From positions 1-25,700 of the forward strand of contig JBBSVE010000033.1 in NCBI GenBank assembly GCA_038233815.1: a stretch of DNA of 25,700 nt. The letters run 5' to 3'. Origin of the DNA: JBBSVE01 sp038233815 (GTDB taxonomy: Bacteria > Pseudomonadota > Alphaproteobacteria > Rhodobacterales > Rhodobacteraceae). Positions 8,060-15,330 of this stretch are shown one piece after another. A program made the position numbers and the translations under genes. The stretch's first letter is position 1; every line of letters starts with the position of its first letter. The notes below the pieces were generated by a model. It ran no database searches. It worked only from the letters and a program-made list of their open reading frames with translations, and was not told where the DNA came from.

Positions 8060-9352
8060 TCAGTGCACGAACCCGAAGAGACGCGGGACCGTGAGCGTGA
8101 GCGCCGGGATGTAGGTGATGAGGAAGATCACCAGCACCTCCACGGCGAGAAACGGCAGCGTCGCGCGGGCGATCGTCTCCACCCGGAGGCCCGACACCGA
8201 CGACGTGACAAAGAGCACGAGCCCCATCGGCGGGGTCAGGAGGCCCACCGTCAGGTTCACCGCCATGATGATCGCGAAATGGACGGAGTCAACGCCGAGC
8301 GAGGTAAAGATCGGCCCGAGGATCGGCCCCAGGATGATGATTGCGGGCCCGGCATCGAGGAACATACCGACGATGAACAGCAGGATGTTGATGAGGAACA
8401 GCAGGATCAGCGGATTGTCCGACAACCCGAGGATGATAGATGCCAAGAGTTCCGGCGTGTGGGAGAGGGACGCCACCGTCTTGAACGCCATCGCGGCGCC
8501 TACCAGCAGCAGGACGACGGCGGAGGTCATGCCCGACCGCAGCATCACGTCCGGCAGGTCCGACCATTTCAGCGTCCGCATCACGAAAAGCCCGATCACC
8601 AGCGAATAGCCGACCGCGATGGCCGCGGCCTCCGTCGGCGTGAAAACCCCGCCGAGGATGCCGCCGAGGATGATCACCGGGGTCAGCAGCGGCCAGATCG
8701 CCTTCAGCGAGGCATGGCCTCGCTCCCCCCACGTCGCGCGCCGGGTCTTGGCGGGGAGGTCGTAGCGGTTGGCCAGCACGCGCACGACGAGCATCAGGCT
8801 GACCCCGATCAGGATACCGGGGACGATGCCCGCAAGAAACAGCGCGGCCACGCTTTCGCCCATGACGTAGGCGTAGATGATCATGATGCCCGAGGGCGGG
8901 ATGATCGGTCCGATGATCGAGGAGGATGCGGTGATCGCGGCTGCAAATTTCCGCGTGTAGCCCTGCGCCTCCATCGCCGGGATCAGCATGGAGCCGAGCG
9001 CCGAGACATCCGCCACCGCAGACCCCGAAAGCCCCGCAAAGAGAATCGAGGACAGCACGTTGACATGCGCCAGCCCACCGCGGAAATGGCCGATCATGGC
9101 TTGGGAAAACTCCACCAGCCGATGCGTGATGTTGGAGCGGTTCATCACCTCGCCCGCGAGCATGAAGAACGGGATCGCCATCAGGGGAAAGCTGTCCATC
9201 CCGTTGTAGATGTTGCGATAGAGAAGCACGATGTCGCGCTCTTGCCCGTTCAGCCACAAAAGGATGCCGGGGGCGGCGATCAGGCCGAAGAAGACCGGCA
9301 GGCCGAGCAGCAGGAAGACGAGGAATAGCGGCAGGAACAGCGACAGCATCAT
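8060..9352 (-). CDS. dctM: TRAP transporter large permease (DctM family), transporter 2
   Basis: A 430-aa inner-membrane permease. Family signatures include FPLMAIPFFMLAGEVMNRS, the LAHVNVLSSILFAGLSGSA region, SSSIIGPIIPPSGIMIIYAY and NLTVGLLTPPMGLVLFV (each quoted in part). The start MMLSLF at 9352 overlaps the dctQ2 stop as ATGA, and a second ATG at 9349 would give a TGATG overlap. Either is coupled to dctQ2. With DctQ2 and DctP2 it makes a complete sodium- or proton-coupled importer. Confidence 0.95.
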   Translation of the reverse strand: MMLSLFLPLFLVFLLLGLPVFFGLIAAPGILLWLNGQERDIVLLYRNIYNGMDSFPLMAIPFFMLAGEVMNRSNITHRLVEFSQAMIGHFRGGLAHVNVLSSILFAGLSGSAVADVSALGSMLIPAMEAQGYTRKFAAAITASSSIIGPIIPPSGIMIIYAYVMGESVAALFLAGIVPGILIGVSLMLVVRVLANRYDLPAKTRRATWGERGHASLKAIWPLLTPVIILGGILGGVFTPTEAAAIAVGYSLVIGLFVMRTLKWSDLPDVMLRSGMTSAVVLLLVGAAMAFKTVASLSHTPELLASIILGLSDNPLILLFLINILLFIVGMFLDAGPAIIILGPILGPIFTSLGVDSVHFAIIMAVNLTVGLLTPPMGLVLFVTSSVSGLRVETIARATLPFLAVEVLVIFLITYIPALTLTVPRLFGFVH

Positions 9353-9942
9353 TCCGCCTCCAGCATGATGGTGGCATCCGCGATTTCGAGCAGCGCGTCG
9401 CCGGCGCCCAGAAGGCGCACGAGGCCGCGCAGCAACAGCTCCACGTTGACAGACAAAAGCAGCGTGCAGCCCACGGCGATGGAGGCCCGCGCCCAGCTTT
9501 TCGGGATCTTGAACCAGTCGGTGCCGGTCAGGTCGAGCGGCAGGCGCAACGCGTCGGTGGGCGCGCGGCCGACGAAGCCCGTCGTCTCCGCCCACGCGAT
9601 CTGGACCCCTACGACGAGGACGCAGAGCGAGACCAGCAGCAGCAGCAGTTGCAGCACGGTGGCGGGGCGGTCGGGAATCAGCCGCACCAGCGTCTCGATG
9701 GCGACGAAGCCGCCCCGGCGAAAGGCGGTGGGTGCCATCAGGCCGGTCATCCAGAGCATGAGGAAGCGCGCGCCTTCCTCGGTCCAGGCGGGCGCGTCGT
9801 TCAGGACGTAGCGGAAGAAGACCTGGATCAGGATGAAGAGGACCATGAGGCCCACGCAAGCCGTGCCGATCTGGCGGCCCGCCGCAAGCAGGGCGGCATT
9901 CAGGGCCGCAAGCGCCCGCGTCAGCCCCAGCAGGATGCCCAT
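9349..9942 (-). CDS. dctQ: TRAP transporter small permease (DctQ family), transporter 2
   Basis: A 197-aa membrane protein with four spans and the DctQ stretch FFRYVLNDAPAWTEEGARFL in the loop after span 1. It is slightly longer than DctQ1 at the C-terminus. GGGGAGG lies before the ATG. It is 93 bp downstream of the flavin reductase gene with no clear terminator between them, so it is probably read together with the monooxygenase genes. Confidence 0.92.
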   Translation of the reverse strand: MGILLGLTRALAALNAALLAAGRQIGTACVGLMVLFILIQVFFRYVLNDAPAWTEEGARFLMLWMTGLMAPTAFRRGGFVAIETLVRLIPDRPATVLQLLLLLVSLCVLVVGVQIAWAETTGFVGRAPTDALRLPLDLTGTDWFKIPKSWARASIAVGCTLLLSVNVELLLRGLVRLLGAGDALLEIADATIMLEAE

Positions 9943-10035
9943 CGGCGCCGCCTCCCCAGATCGGTGCCGTCACGCTGCGGCATTTCGTCTTACCGCGCCC
10001 GCTGCGTATTGCCTAGCGCGGAGGTGACGCGGCCC

Positions 10036-10536
10036 TCAATCGGCCGGGTTAAAGACCCCGTAAGCCCCGCGGCTGAAGACCAGCGGCGCACCCGCGCGCT
10101 GGGCGCATCGCAGCACGCGCCCGATGACGATGAGATGGTCGCCCCCGTCATGCGTCGCATGCTGCACGCAGTCGAAGCGGGCGAGCGTGCCGGGGATCAC
10201 CGGCACCCCCTCGGGCGTGTCGGCGTGGATCAGACCGCCAAAGCCGGTGCCGCCCCGCGCGAACCGCAAGGCCAGCCCCGCATCCTCGTCGCCCAGCAGA
10301 TGGATCGCGAAGTGACGCGCCGCGGCAAAGACCGGGAACCGGGACGAGGCGCGCGCCGGCGACCACAGGACCAGCGGCGGGTCGAGCGACACCGACGCAA
10401 AGCTGTTGGCGGTGAAGCCGACCGGCCCCTCCGCGCCGCGCGTCGTGACAACCGTGATCCCGGTCGGGAAATGCCCCAACGCCTCACGAAAGGCGCGGGC
10501 GGTGTCGCCACCGGGGATGAACGTCGTCTCGGTCAT
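10036..10536 (-). CDS. smoA: Flavin reductase of the HpaC/FMN-binding split-barrel type (SmoA candidate)
   Basis: A 166-aa short-chain flavin reductase that uses NAD(P)H to make reduced FMN for a partner monooxygenase. It shows FPTGITVVTT (about residues 23-32), GFTANSFASVSLDPPLVLWS in the FMN-binding region, SRFPVF and the late GGDH motif. It belongs to the flavin reductase-like family, not the flavodoxin-like SsuE family used by many ssu operons. It lies two genes after an SsuD-family monooxygenase on the same strand, 39 bp after the aldo-keto reductase, so it is the expected electron donor. The symbol follows the sulfo-SMO pathway and is provisional; the family call is firm. Confidence 0.85.
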   Translation of the reverse strand: MTETTFIPGGDTARAFREALGHFPTGITVVTTRGAEGPVGFTANSFASVSLDPPLVLWSPARASSRFPVFAAARHFAIHLLGDEDAGLALRFARGGTGFGGLIHADTPEGVPVIPGTLARFDCVQHATHDGGDHLIVIGRVLRCAQRAGAPLVFSRGAYGVFNPAD

Positions 10537-10575
10537 CGGGCTCTCGTCGTTCGGGGAGGCTTCGGGGCGCGGAGG

Positions 10576-11469
10576 TCAGGCAACCTCGTGGCCCAGCGCG
10601 TGACTGTATAACTCGAACCATGTCTGGCGGTCCATCTCGATCCGCAGCGCGTCCGACAGCCGCGCGATCCGGGCGAGGCTGTTGGTCCCCATCACCGGCA
10701 GGATGCGCGCCGGATGGTGCAGGAGCCACGCCACCGCGATCGCCGCCCAGTCAGCCCCCTGCGCTGCGCCGATCGCGTCGAGCCGCAACCGCAAAGCCTC
10801 CGGCGCTTCGGCCAGCAGGCGCCCGCCACCCAGCGGCGACCATGCCATCGGCGCCACCTTGTGCTGTTGCAGATGGGCCAGATCGCCGTTCACCAGCGGG
10901 CCCGCGTGCAGCAGCGACATCTCGATCTGGTTCGTCACCAGCGGTGTATCCATCGCCGATTGAAGCAGGCTCCAATCCCAAGGGCGGAAGTTGGACACGC
11001 CCACAGCCCGGACCTTGCCGGTGGCCACGAGATCGTCGAGGCAGCGCCCCGTGGCGTCCGCATCCATCAGCGGATCGGGCCGGTGGATCAGCAACAGGTC
11101 GACATGATCGGTCGCCATTGCCGTCAAGGATGCGTCGAGCGACGCGCGGATATGGTCGGGCGTGGTGTCGTAATGCTTTACGCGCGCTGCGGAATGGCGC
11201 CCGGCGGCCACCACGATATCGCATTTCGTCACGATCTCCAGCCGGTCGCGCAGGTGTGGTGCGGCGCGCAGGGCGGCGCCGAACAGCGCCTCCGCCTCGT
11301 AGCCGCCATAGATGTCGGCCTGATCGATCGTGGTGATTCCCTGCGCGATGCAAGCCTCCACCTTGGCCTCGATATGGGCGGGCGACGTGTCCGCGTCGTC
11401 GCCCACGCGCCACATGCCGTAGACGAGGCGCGAAACCTCGATCGGCCCGAGGGCGACACGCTCCATCAT
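10576..11469 (-). CDS. smoB: Aldo-keto reductase, YdhF/SmoB-like (6-oxo-glucose reductase candidate)
   Basis: A 297-aa NAD(P)H-dependent (beta/alpha)8 reductase. The AKR catalytic tetrad is visible: Asp49 and Tyr54 in DQADIYGG, Lys82 in VTKCD and His129 in LLLIHRPDPLMDA. GVSNF and WSPLGGG are further family motifs. Sequence style is close to E. coli YdhF and to what I recall of SmoB of the Agrobacterium sulfo-SMO pathway, which reduces 6-oxo-glucose to glucose. The MM start overlaps the monooxygenase stop (ATGA), so the two are translationally coupled, which fits consecutive steps. The AKR family is certain; the SmoB role rests on context and remembered similarity. Confidence 0.88.
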   Translation of the reverse strand: MMERVALGPIEVSRLVYGMWRVGDDADTSPAHIEAKVEACIAQGITTIDQADIYGGYEAEALFGAALRAAPHLRDRLEIVTKCDIVVAAGRHSAARVKHYDTTPDHIRASLDASLTAMATDHVDLLLIHRPDPLMDADATGRCLDDLVATGKVRAVGVSNFRPWDWSLLQSAMDTPLVTNQIEMSLLHAGPLVNGDLAHLQQHKVAPMAWSPLGGGRLLAEAPEALRLRLDAIGAAQGADWAAIAVAWLLHHPARILPVMGTNSLARIARLSDALRIEMDRQTWFELYSHALGHEVA

Positions 11470-12620
11470 CCGCGCACCCCGGTGCCGAGCGGTGTCGCGG
11501 GCAGGGCGCTCGGCACCCGCCCGTAGGCATGGGGGAGCGAGCAGGTGGAGAGATGCGGCATCACGCGGTGGCCGAAATGGTCGGCTTCCTCCAGATGCGG
11601 ATAGCCCGAAAAGATGAAAGCGCGAATGCCCATGCGGCGATAGTCCTTAATCTTTGAGAGCACCTGATCGGTGGACCCCACGAGTGCGGCACCGCAGCCC
11701 GACCGTGCGCGTCCGATCCCGGTCCAGAGGCCGGGCTCGACATAACCATATTGGTCCGCCAGCTCGCGCGCCTTGGCCTGATGCGCCACGCCGAGGCTGA
11801 TGCTGTCATGCGCACGGTCGCGGATCAGGCGACCGTAATCGTCGTCAAGCGCGCTCACCAGATGGTCGGCATAGTCGCGCGCCTCCGCTTCGGTGTCGCG
11901 GACGATGACATGGACGCGCAGACCGTAATCCAGCGTGCGGCCATGCGCCGCCGCCCGCGTATGCACGTCATTCATGCGCTGGGCGAGCTGGTCCATCGGC
12001 TCCGGCCACATCAGGTAGACGTCGCACTGCGCGCCGCACAGCTCCAGCGCGTCGGGCGAATAGCCGCCGAAATAGAGGAGCGGTCCCCCGGTCTGGTAGG
12101 GTTTCGCAGGGTCGGTCGAAACATTCGTGAACTGATAGATCTCGCCGTCGTGGTTGATCCGGTCGCGGGTCCAGGCCTGACGCAGAATCTCCACCACCTC
12201 GTGGCTGCGGCGGTAGCGGTAGGCGCTGTCGGCCACCTCGCCCGGAAAATCCGACGAGATCACGTTGAGCGTCAGCCGCCCCTCCAGCATGTGATCCAGC
12301 GTCGCCACCGTGCGGGCCAGCATGATCGGCTGCATCTCTCCGCACCGGATCGCGGCGAGGAGGTTGATCCGGTCCGTGATCGGCGCGCAGCCCGCGACGA
12401 AGCTCAGCGTGTCCTGACCGACCTGATAGGAGGAGGGGCACAGGATATTGCGAAACCCCAGCGCCTCCGCCCGCTGCACGATGGCCGAGCAATGCGCCCA
12501 GGACGACCGCAGCGCGCCGTCGGGCTGGCCGAGGCGGGCGTAGTCGTCGGAACAGAGCGCCGCGAACCAGCTTACTTCGACACCGTCGAGATCGGGGGAG
12601 GTGATCGGCACCACGGTCAT
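11466..12620 (-). CDS. smoC: SsuD-family FMNH2-dependent sulfonate monooxygenase (sulfoquinovose monooxygenase SmoC candidate)
   Basis: A luciferase-like monooxygenase, 384 aa from the ATG at 12620. It would use FMNH2 and O2 to cleave a C-S bond, releasing sulfite and an aldehyde. Alignment by eye to SsuD keeps Arg235 and His237 (in LRVHVIVR), Arg306 (in RARSGCGAALVG) and Tyr340 (in SGYPHLEEA), the counterparts of SsuD Arg226, His228, Arg297 and Tyr331. SsuD Cys54 is not kept. LLYFGG and WPEP also match. An upstream ATG at 12659 adds 13 residues but would overlap the likely promoter, so 12620 is preferred. It heads the operon with the AKR, flavin reductase and TRAP genes. The substrate is inferred. 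Confidence 0.88.
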   Translation of the reverse strand: MTVVPITSPDLDGVEVSWFAALCSDDYARLGQPDGALRSSWAHCSAIVQRAEALGFRNILCPSSYQVGQDTLSFVAGCAPITDRINLLAAIRCGEMQPIMLARTVATLDHMLEGRLTLNVISSDFPGEVADSAYRYRRSHEVVEILRQAWTRDRINHDGEIYQFTNVSTDPAKPYQTGGPLLYFGGYSPDALELCGAQCDVYLMWPEPMDQLAQRMNDVHTRAAAHGRTLDYGLRVHVIVRDTEAEARDYADHLVSALDDDYGRLIRDRAHDSISLGVAHQAKARELADQYGYVEPGLWTGIGRARSGCGAALVGSTDQVLSKIKDYRRMGIRAFIFSGYPHLEEADHFGHRVMPHLSTCSLPHAYGRVPSALPATPLGTGVRG

Positions 12621-12649
12621 GTCACGTCCACTCGCCTGAGGATTGTGCT

Positions 12650-12678
12650 TGCGTATCATCCCTCGTATCGTAGATCAA
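12650..12678 (-). promoter_or_regulatory. Candidate promoter and operator repeats of the monooxygenase operon
   Basis: On the minus strand TTGATC (12678-12673), a 17-nt spacer and TACGCA (12655-12650) precede the start at 12620. Between and over these lie two direct CGTATC repeats (plus-strand 12652-12657 and 12664-12669), 12 bp apart, roughly one helical turn. That is a plausible site for the divergently encoded GntR protein. By-eye evidence only. Confidence 0.35.
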
Positions 12679-13430
12679 TGATGGTTCAATCCGATCCGTT
12701 CCACGATTCCCGGTCCCGTTGCCCCATGGCCCACCCCGGCGCCCTTCCGCTCTACCAGCAGGTCAGCGAGTTGCTGAGCCGCGACATCGCGGCCGGGCGG
12801 CTGTCGGACGGCGAGAAGCTGAAGCCGGAGCGGTCGATGGCTCAGGAGCTCGGCATCGCGGTCGGCACCCTGCGCGCGGCCTTGGCGGAGATGGAGGCGC
12901 GGGGGCTTCTGACGCGGGTGCAGGGGTCGGGCAACTACATCCGCGCGCAGCCCGACGCGGCCTCGGTCTATGCCTTCTTCCGGCTGGAACTGGCGGAGGG
13001 CGGCGGGGGCCTGCCGACGGCGGAGGTTCTGTCCGTCGAACGGCTGGCCAAGGACGCGGACCTTCCCCCCTTCGGCCCGCACGCGGAAGGGCACCGCATT
13101 CGCCGCCTGCGCCGTCTGGCGGGCCAGCCCGCAGCGGTGGAGGAGATCTGGCTCGACGCGAGCCATGTGCCGCGCGTCAGTGCATCGGACCTGTCGGAGT
13201 CGCTTTACCTCTTCTACCGCACGCGGTTGAACCTCTGGATCGTGCGGGCGGAGGACCGGGTGGGGCAGGGGTGCGTGCCCGACTGGGCGCCCGAAGCCTT
13301 CGGCCAGCCCCCCGGCGCCACCGTGCCGCAAGTGGTCCGGGTAAGCCACGCCCAGGATGGTGCTGCGGTGGAAGCATCCCGGACATGGTTCGACCCCCGC
13401 ATCGCCACCTACGTGGCCCGACTGAAATGA
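12678..13430 (+). CDS. GntR-family (HutC/UTRA) transcriptional regulator
   Basis: About 250 aa. The N-terminal winged helix covers LPLYQQVSELLSRDI, LKPERSMAQELGIAVGTLR (recognition helix) and LLTRVQGSGNYI. The rest is a UTRA ligand-binding domain of the HutC subfamily (EGHRIRRLRRL, EEIWLDASHVPR, WIVRAEDRVGQG). It is divergent from the monooxygenase-TRAP operon and upstream of the Gfo/Idh/MocA-fold gene, so it probably senses the cluster's sugar-like ligand and controls both. The start is uncertain: ATGs at 12678 and 12681 lack a clear ribosome site, and ATG 12726 (MAHPGALPLYQQ) begins right at the domain and would leave more room for the divergent promoter. Confidence 0.88.
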   Translation: MMVQSDPFHDSRSRCPMAHPGALPLYQQVSELLSRDIAAGRLSDGEKLKPERSMAQELGIAVGTLRAALAEMEARGLLTRVQGSGNYIRAQPDAASVYAFFRLELAEGGGGLPTAEVLSVERLAKDADLPPFGPHAEGHRIRRLRRLAGQPAAVEEIWLDASHVPRVSASDLSESLYLFYRTRLNLWIVRAEDRVGQGCVPDWAPEAFGQPPGATVPQVVRVSHAQDGAAVEASRTWFDPRIATYVARLK

Positions 13431-13443
13431 GGAGACTTCGCGC

Positions 13444-14622
13444 GTGACGCTTCGCTACGGAATGATCGGCTGCGGCATGATGGGGCAGGAGCATCTGCGC
13501 AATATCGCCCTCCTCCCGGGTGCGGAGGTGGTCGCGATCTACGAGCCCGACGCCGGGATGCGCGTGTTGGCCGCCGGGATCGCGCCGGGAGCGCGCATGG
13601 TGCGGTCGGTGGCGGATCTGCTGGCGGTGGAGGCGGTGAACTGCATAGCCATCGCCAGCCCGAACTTCCTCCATCTGGGCCAGCTGGAGGAGATCGCGCG
13701 CATCCGGCCGCTGCCCGTTCTGGTGGAAAAGCCGCTCTTCACCGATCCCGCGGACGCACCGCGCCTTGCCGCTCTGCGCGCGGCCTACCCCGCGCCGATC
13801 TGGGTCGCGATGGAATATCGCTATATGCCGCCCGTCGCTCATTTTCTGCGCGAGGCAGAGGCCGCGACCGGCGGGGTGCGGATGCTCACGATCCGGGAAC
13901 ATCGCTATCCGTTCCTCGACAAGGTCGGCGCGTGGAACCGCTTCAACACCCAGACCGGCGGCACGCTGGTGGAAAAGTGCTGCCATTTCTTCGACCTGAT
14001 GCGGCTTGTCGCAGGGTGCGATCCGGTGCGGGTGATGGCCTCCGGGGGGATGGCGGTAAACCACAAGGCGGAGGCTTACGGCGGCCGTCGCCCGGACGTG
14101 TGGGACCATGCCTTCGTGATCGTCGATTTCGCGTCCGGGATGAAGGCGATGCTGGATCTGTGCATGTTCGCCGAAGGGTCGCGCTATCAGGAAGAGATCG
14201 CCGCCACCGGCCCGTCGGGCAAGATCGAGGCGCATGTGCCGGGGCCGGGGCGGTTCTGGCCCGAGGGTCTGGGACCGCCTCCGGTGCCGCAGGTGGTCGT
14301 CTCTCCGCGCGAGCCACGGGGACCGCGCAGGCTCGACGTGCCGGTCGATCCGTTGCTGCTGGCGGCGGGCGTTCACAACGGGGCCACCTTCTTCCAGCAT
14401 CGTGGGTTCGCCGCGGCCGTGGCGGGCGACCGTGCGCCGGAGGTGGCGCTGACCGACGGATGGTGGGCGGTGGCGATGGGACTCGCTGCCCAGACCTCGG
14501 CCCGGACCGGCCGCGCGGTGCTGCTGGCCGAGGAAGCCTATGCGCCCACTCCGGCCTCTGGCACACCGCCCGCCGACGCGGTAATGCAACGCGGAACACC
14601 CATGCCGGAGCCGCCGCGATGA
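13444..14622 (+). CDS. Gfo/Idh/MocA-fold NAD-binding protein; candidate NAD-dependent sulfoquinovosidase (GH188-like) or sugar dehydrogenase
   Basis: A 392-aa protein starting at GTG after AGGAG. The N-terminal Rossmann domain has MIGCGMMGQEH (nucleotide loop) and LVEKPLFT (the family EKP motif, with the catalytic-type Lys). The C-terminal alpha/beta domain includes WNRFNTQTGGTLVEKCCHFF, where the His is the usual active-site residue in the family (quoted in part). It could be a sugar or inositol dehydrogenase. In the context of a sulfoquinovose-type monooxygenase operon, the GH188 NAD-dependent sulfoquinovosidases, which share this fold, are an attractive alternative. It overlaps purQ by 4 nt. 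Fold is certain, function is open. Confidence 0.82.
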   Translation: MTLRYGMIGCGMMGQEHLRNIALLPGAEVVAIYEPDAGMRVLAAGIAPGARMVRSVADLLAVEAVNCIAIASPNFLHLGQLEEIARIRPLPVLVEKPLFTDPADAPRLAALRAAYPAPIWVAMEYRYMPPVAHFLREAEAATGGVRMLTIREHRYPFLDKVGAWNRFNTQTGGTLVEKCCHFFDLMRLVAGCDPVRVMASGGMAVNHKAEAYGGRRPDVWDHAFVIVDFASGMKAMLDLCMFAEGSRYQEEIAATGPSGKIEAHVPGPGRFWPEGLGPPPVPQVVVSPREPRGPRRLDVPVDPLLLAAGVHNGATFFQHRGFAAAVAGDRAPEVALTDGWWAVAMGLAAQTSARTGRAVLLAEEAYAPTPASGTPPADAVMQRGTPMPEPPR

Positions 14623-15287
14623 AAGCCTGCGTCGTCACCTTTCCCGGATCGAACGGCGACCGCGACCTCGCCGTTGCGCTGGCCTCGGGCGGGGCGGAGG
14701 TTACGCGGGTCTGGCACAAGGACACGGACCTGCCGGCGGGCACCGACCTCGTGGCGATCCCCGGCGGCTTTTCCTTCGGCGATTACCTGCGCTGCGGGGC
14801 CATCGCCGCGCGCTCCCCGATCGCGGGCGCGGTGCTGGCCCACGCGGCGCGGGGCGGCTTCGTCCTCGGCATCTGCAACGGCTTTCAGGTGCTGGTGGAG
14901 ATGGGCCTGCTGCCTGGTGTGCTGATGCGCAACGCGGGGCTGAGGTTCATCTGCCGGACTGCTGCCCTGCGGGTGGAGACGGCGGCCTCGCCCTTCACCA
15001 ACGGCTGGACGGCGGGCGACCGCATCCGCATCCCGGTCGCGCATCATGACGGCAATTACCTGGCCGACGCGCCGACGCTGGACCGGCTTCGCGCCGAGGA
15101 TCGGATCGCGTTCCGGTATGAGAGCTCCCTGAACGGGTCCGCCGACAATATCGCGGGCGTGCTGTCGGGAAACCGCCGCGTTCTGGGCATGATGCCGCAT
15201 CCCGAACGGGCCTGCGACGCGGCCCACGGCGGCACCGACGGTTCGGTGCTTTTTCGCGCGCTCGTTGGCGCTTTGACGCCGGCCTGA
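14619..15287 (+). CDS. purQ: Phosphoribosylformylglycinamidine synthase, glutaminase subunit PurQ
   Basis: A 222-aa class I glutamine amidotransferase that supplies ammonia to PurL for FGAM formation in purine synthesis. It has FPGSNGDRDLA (the usual family form is SNCD), PGGFSFGDYLRCGAIAA, the nucleophile Cys86 in GICNGFQVL, HHDGNY and the His194/Glu196 dyad in MMPHPERA. Length is normal for PurQ. The ATG overlaps the oxidoreductase stop as ATGA, which is an odd partner: purQ normally sits with purS, purL or purC. It may be a relocated sole copy or a second, divergent copy tied to this cluster. Family identity is secure; the reason for its position is unknown. Confidence 0.9.
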   Translation: MKACVVTFPGSNGDRDLAVALASGGAEVTRVWHKDTDLPAGTDLVAIPGGFSFGDYLRCGAIAARSPIAGAVLAHAARGGFVLGICNGFQVLVEMGLLPGVLMRNAGLRFICRTAALRVETAASPFTNGWTAGDRIRIPVAHHDGNYLADAPTLDRLRAEDRIAFRYESSLNGSADNIAGVLSGNRRVLGMMPHPERACDAAHGGTDGSVLFRALVGALTPA

Positions 15288-15298
15288 CGCACCCGCGG

Positions 15299-15327
15299 TT
15301 GAGATTACGGCGCCCTGCGCCTACTGT
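15299..15327 (+). promoter_or_regulatory. Candidate promoter of dctBD
   Basis: TTGAGA (15299-15304), a 17-nt spacer and TACTGT (15322-15327) lie in the 43-bp gap after purQ. The -10 ends only 3 nt before the dctB ATG at 15331, and no Shine-Dalgarno is visible, so a leaderless transcript beginning near ATG 15331 or 15334 is possible. Confidence 0.3.
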
Positions 15328-15330
15328 CGC

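Noticed and set aside
8063..9328. Long plus-strand open frame (about 420 codons) opposite dctM2
   Set aside because: The Arg/His/Asp-rich translation is low-complexity shadow coding of a clear DctM on the other strand.
9943..10035. A separate promoter or terminator between the flavin reductase gene and dctQ2
   Set aside because: No convincing hexamers or hairpin with a U tract found. The gap holds only a GGGGAGG ribosome site, so read-through is preferred.
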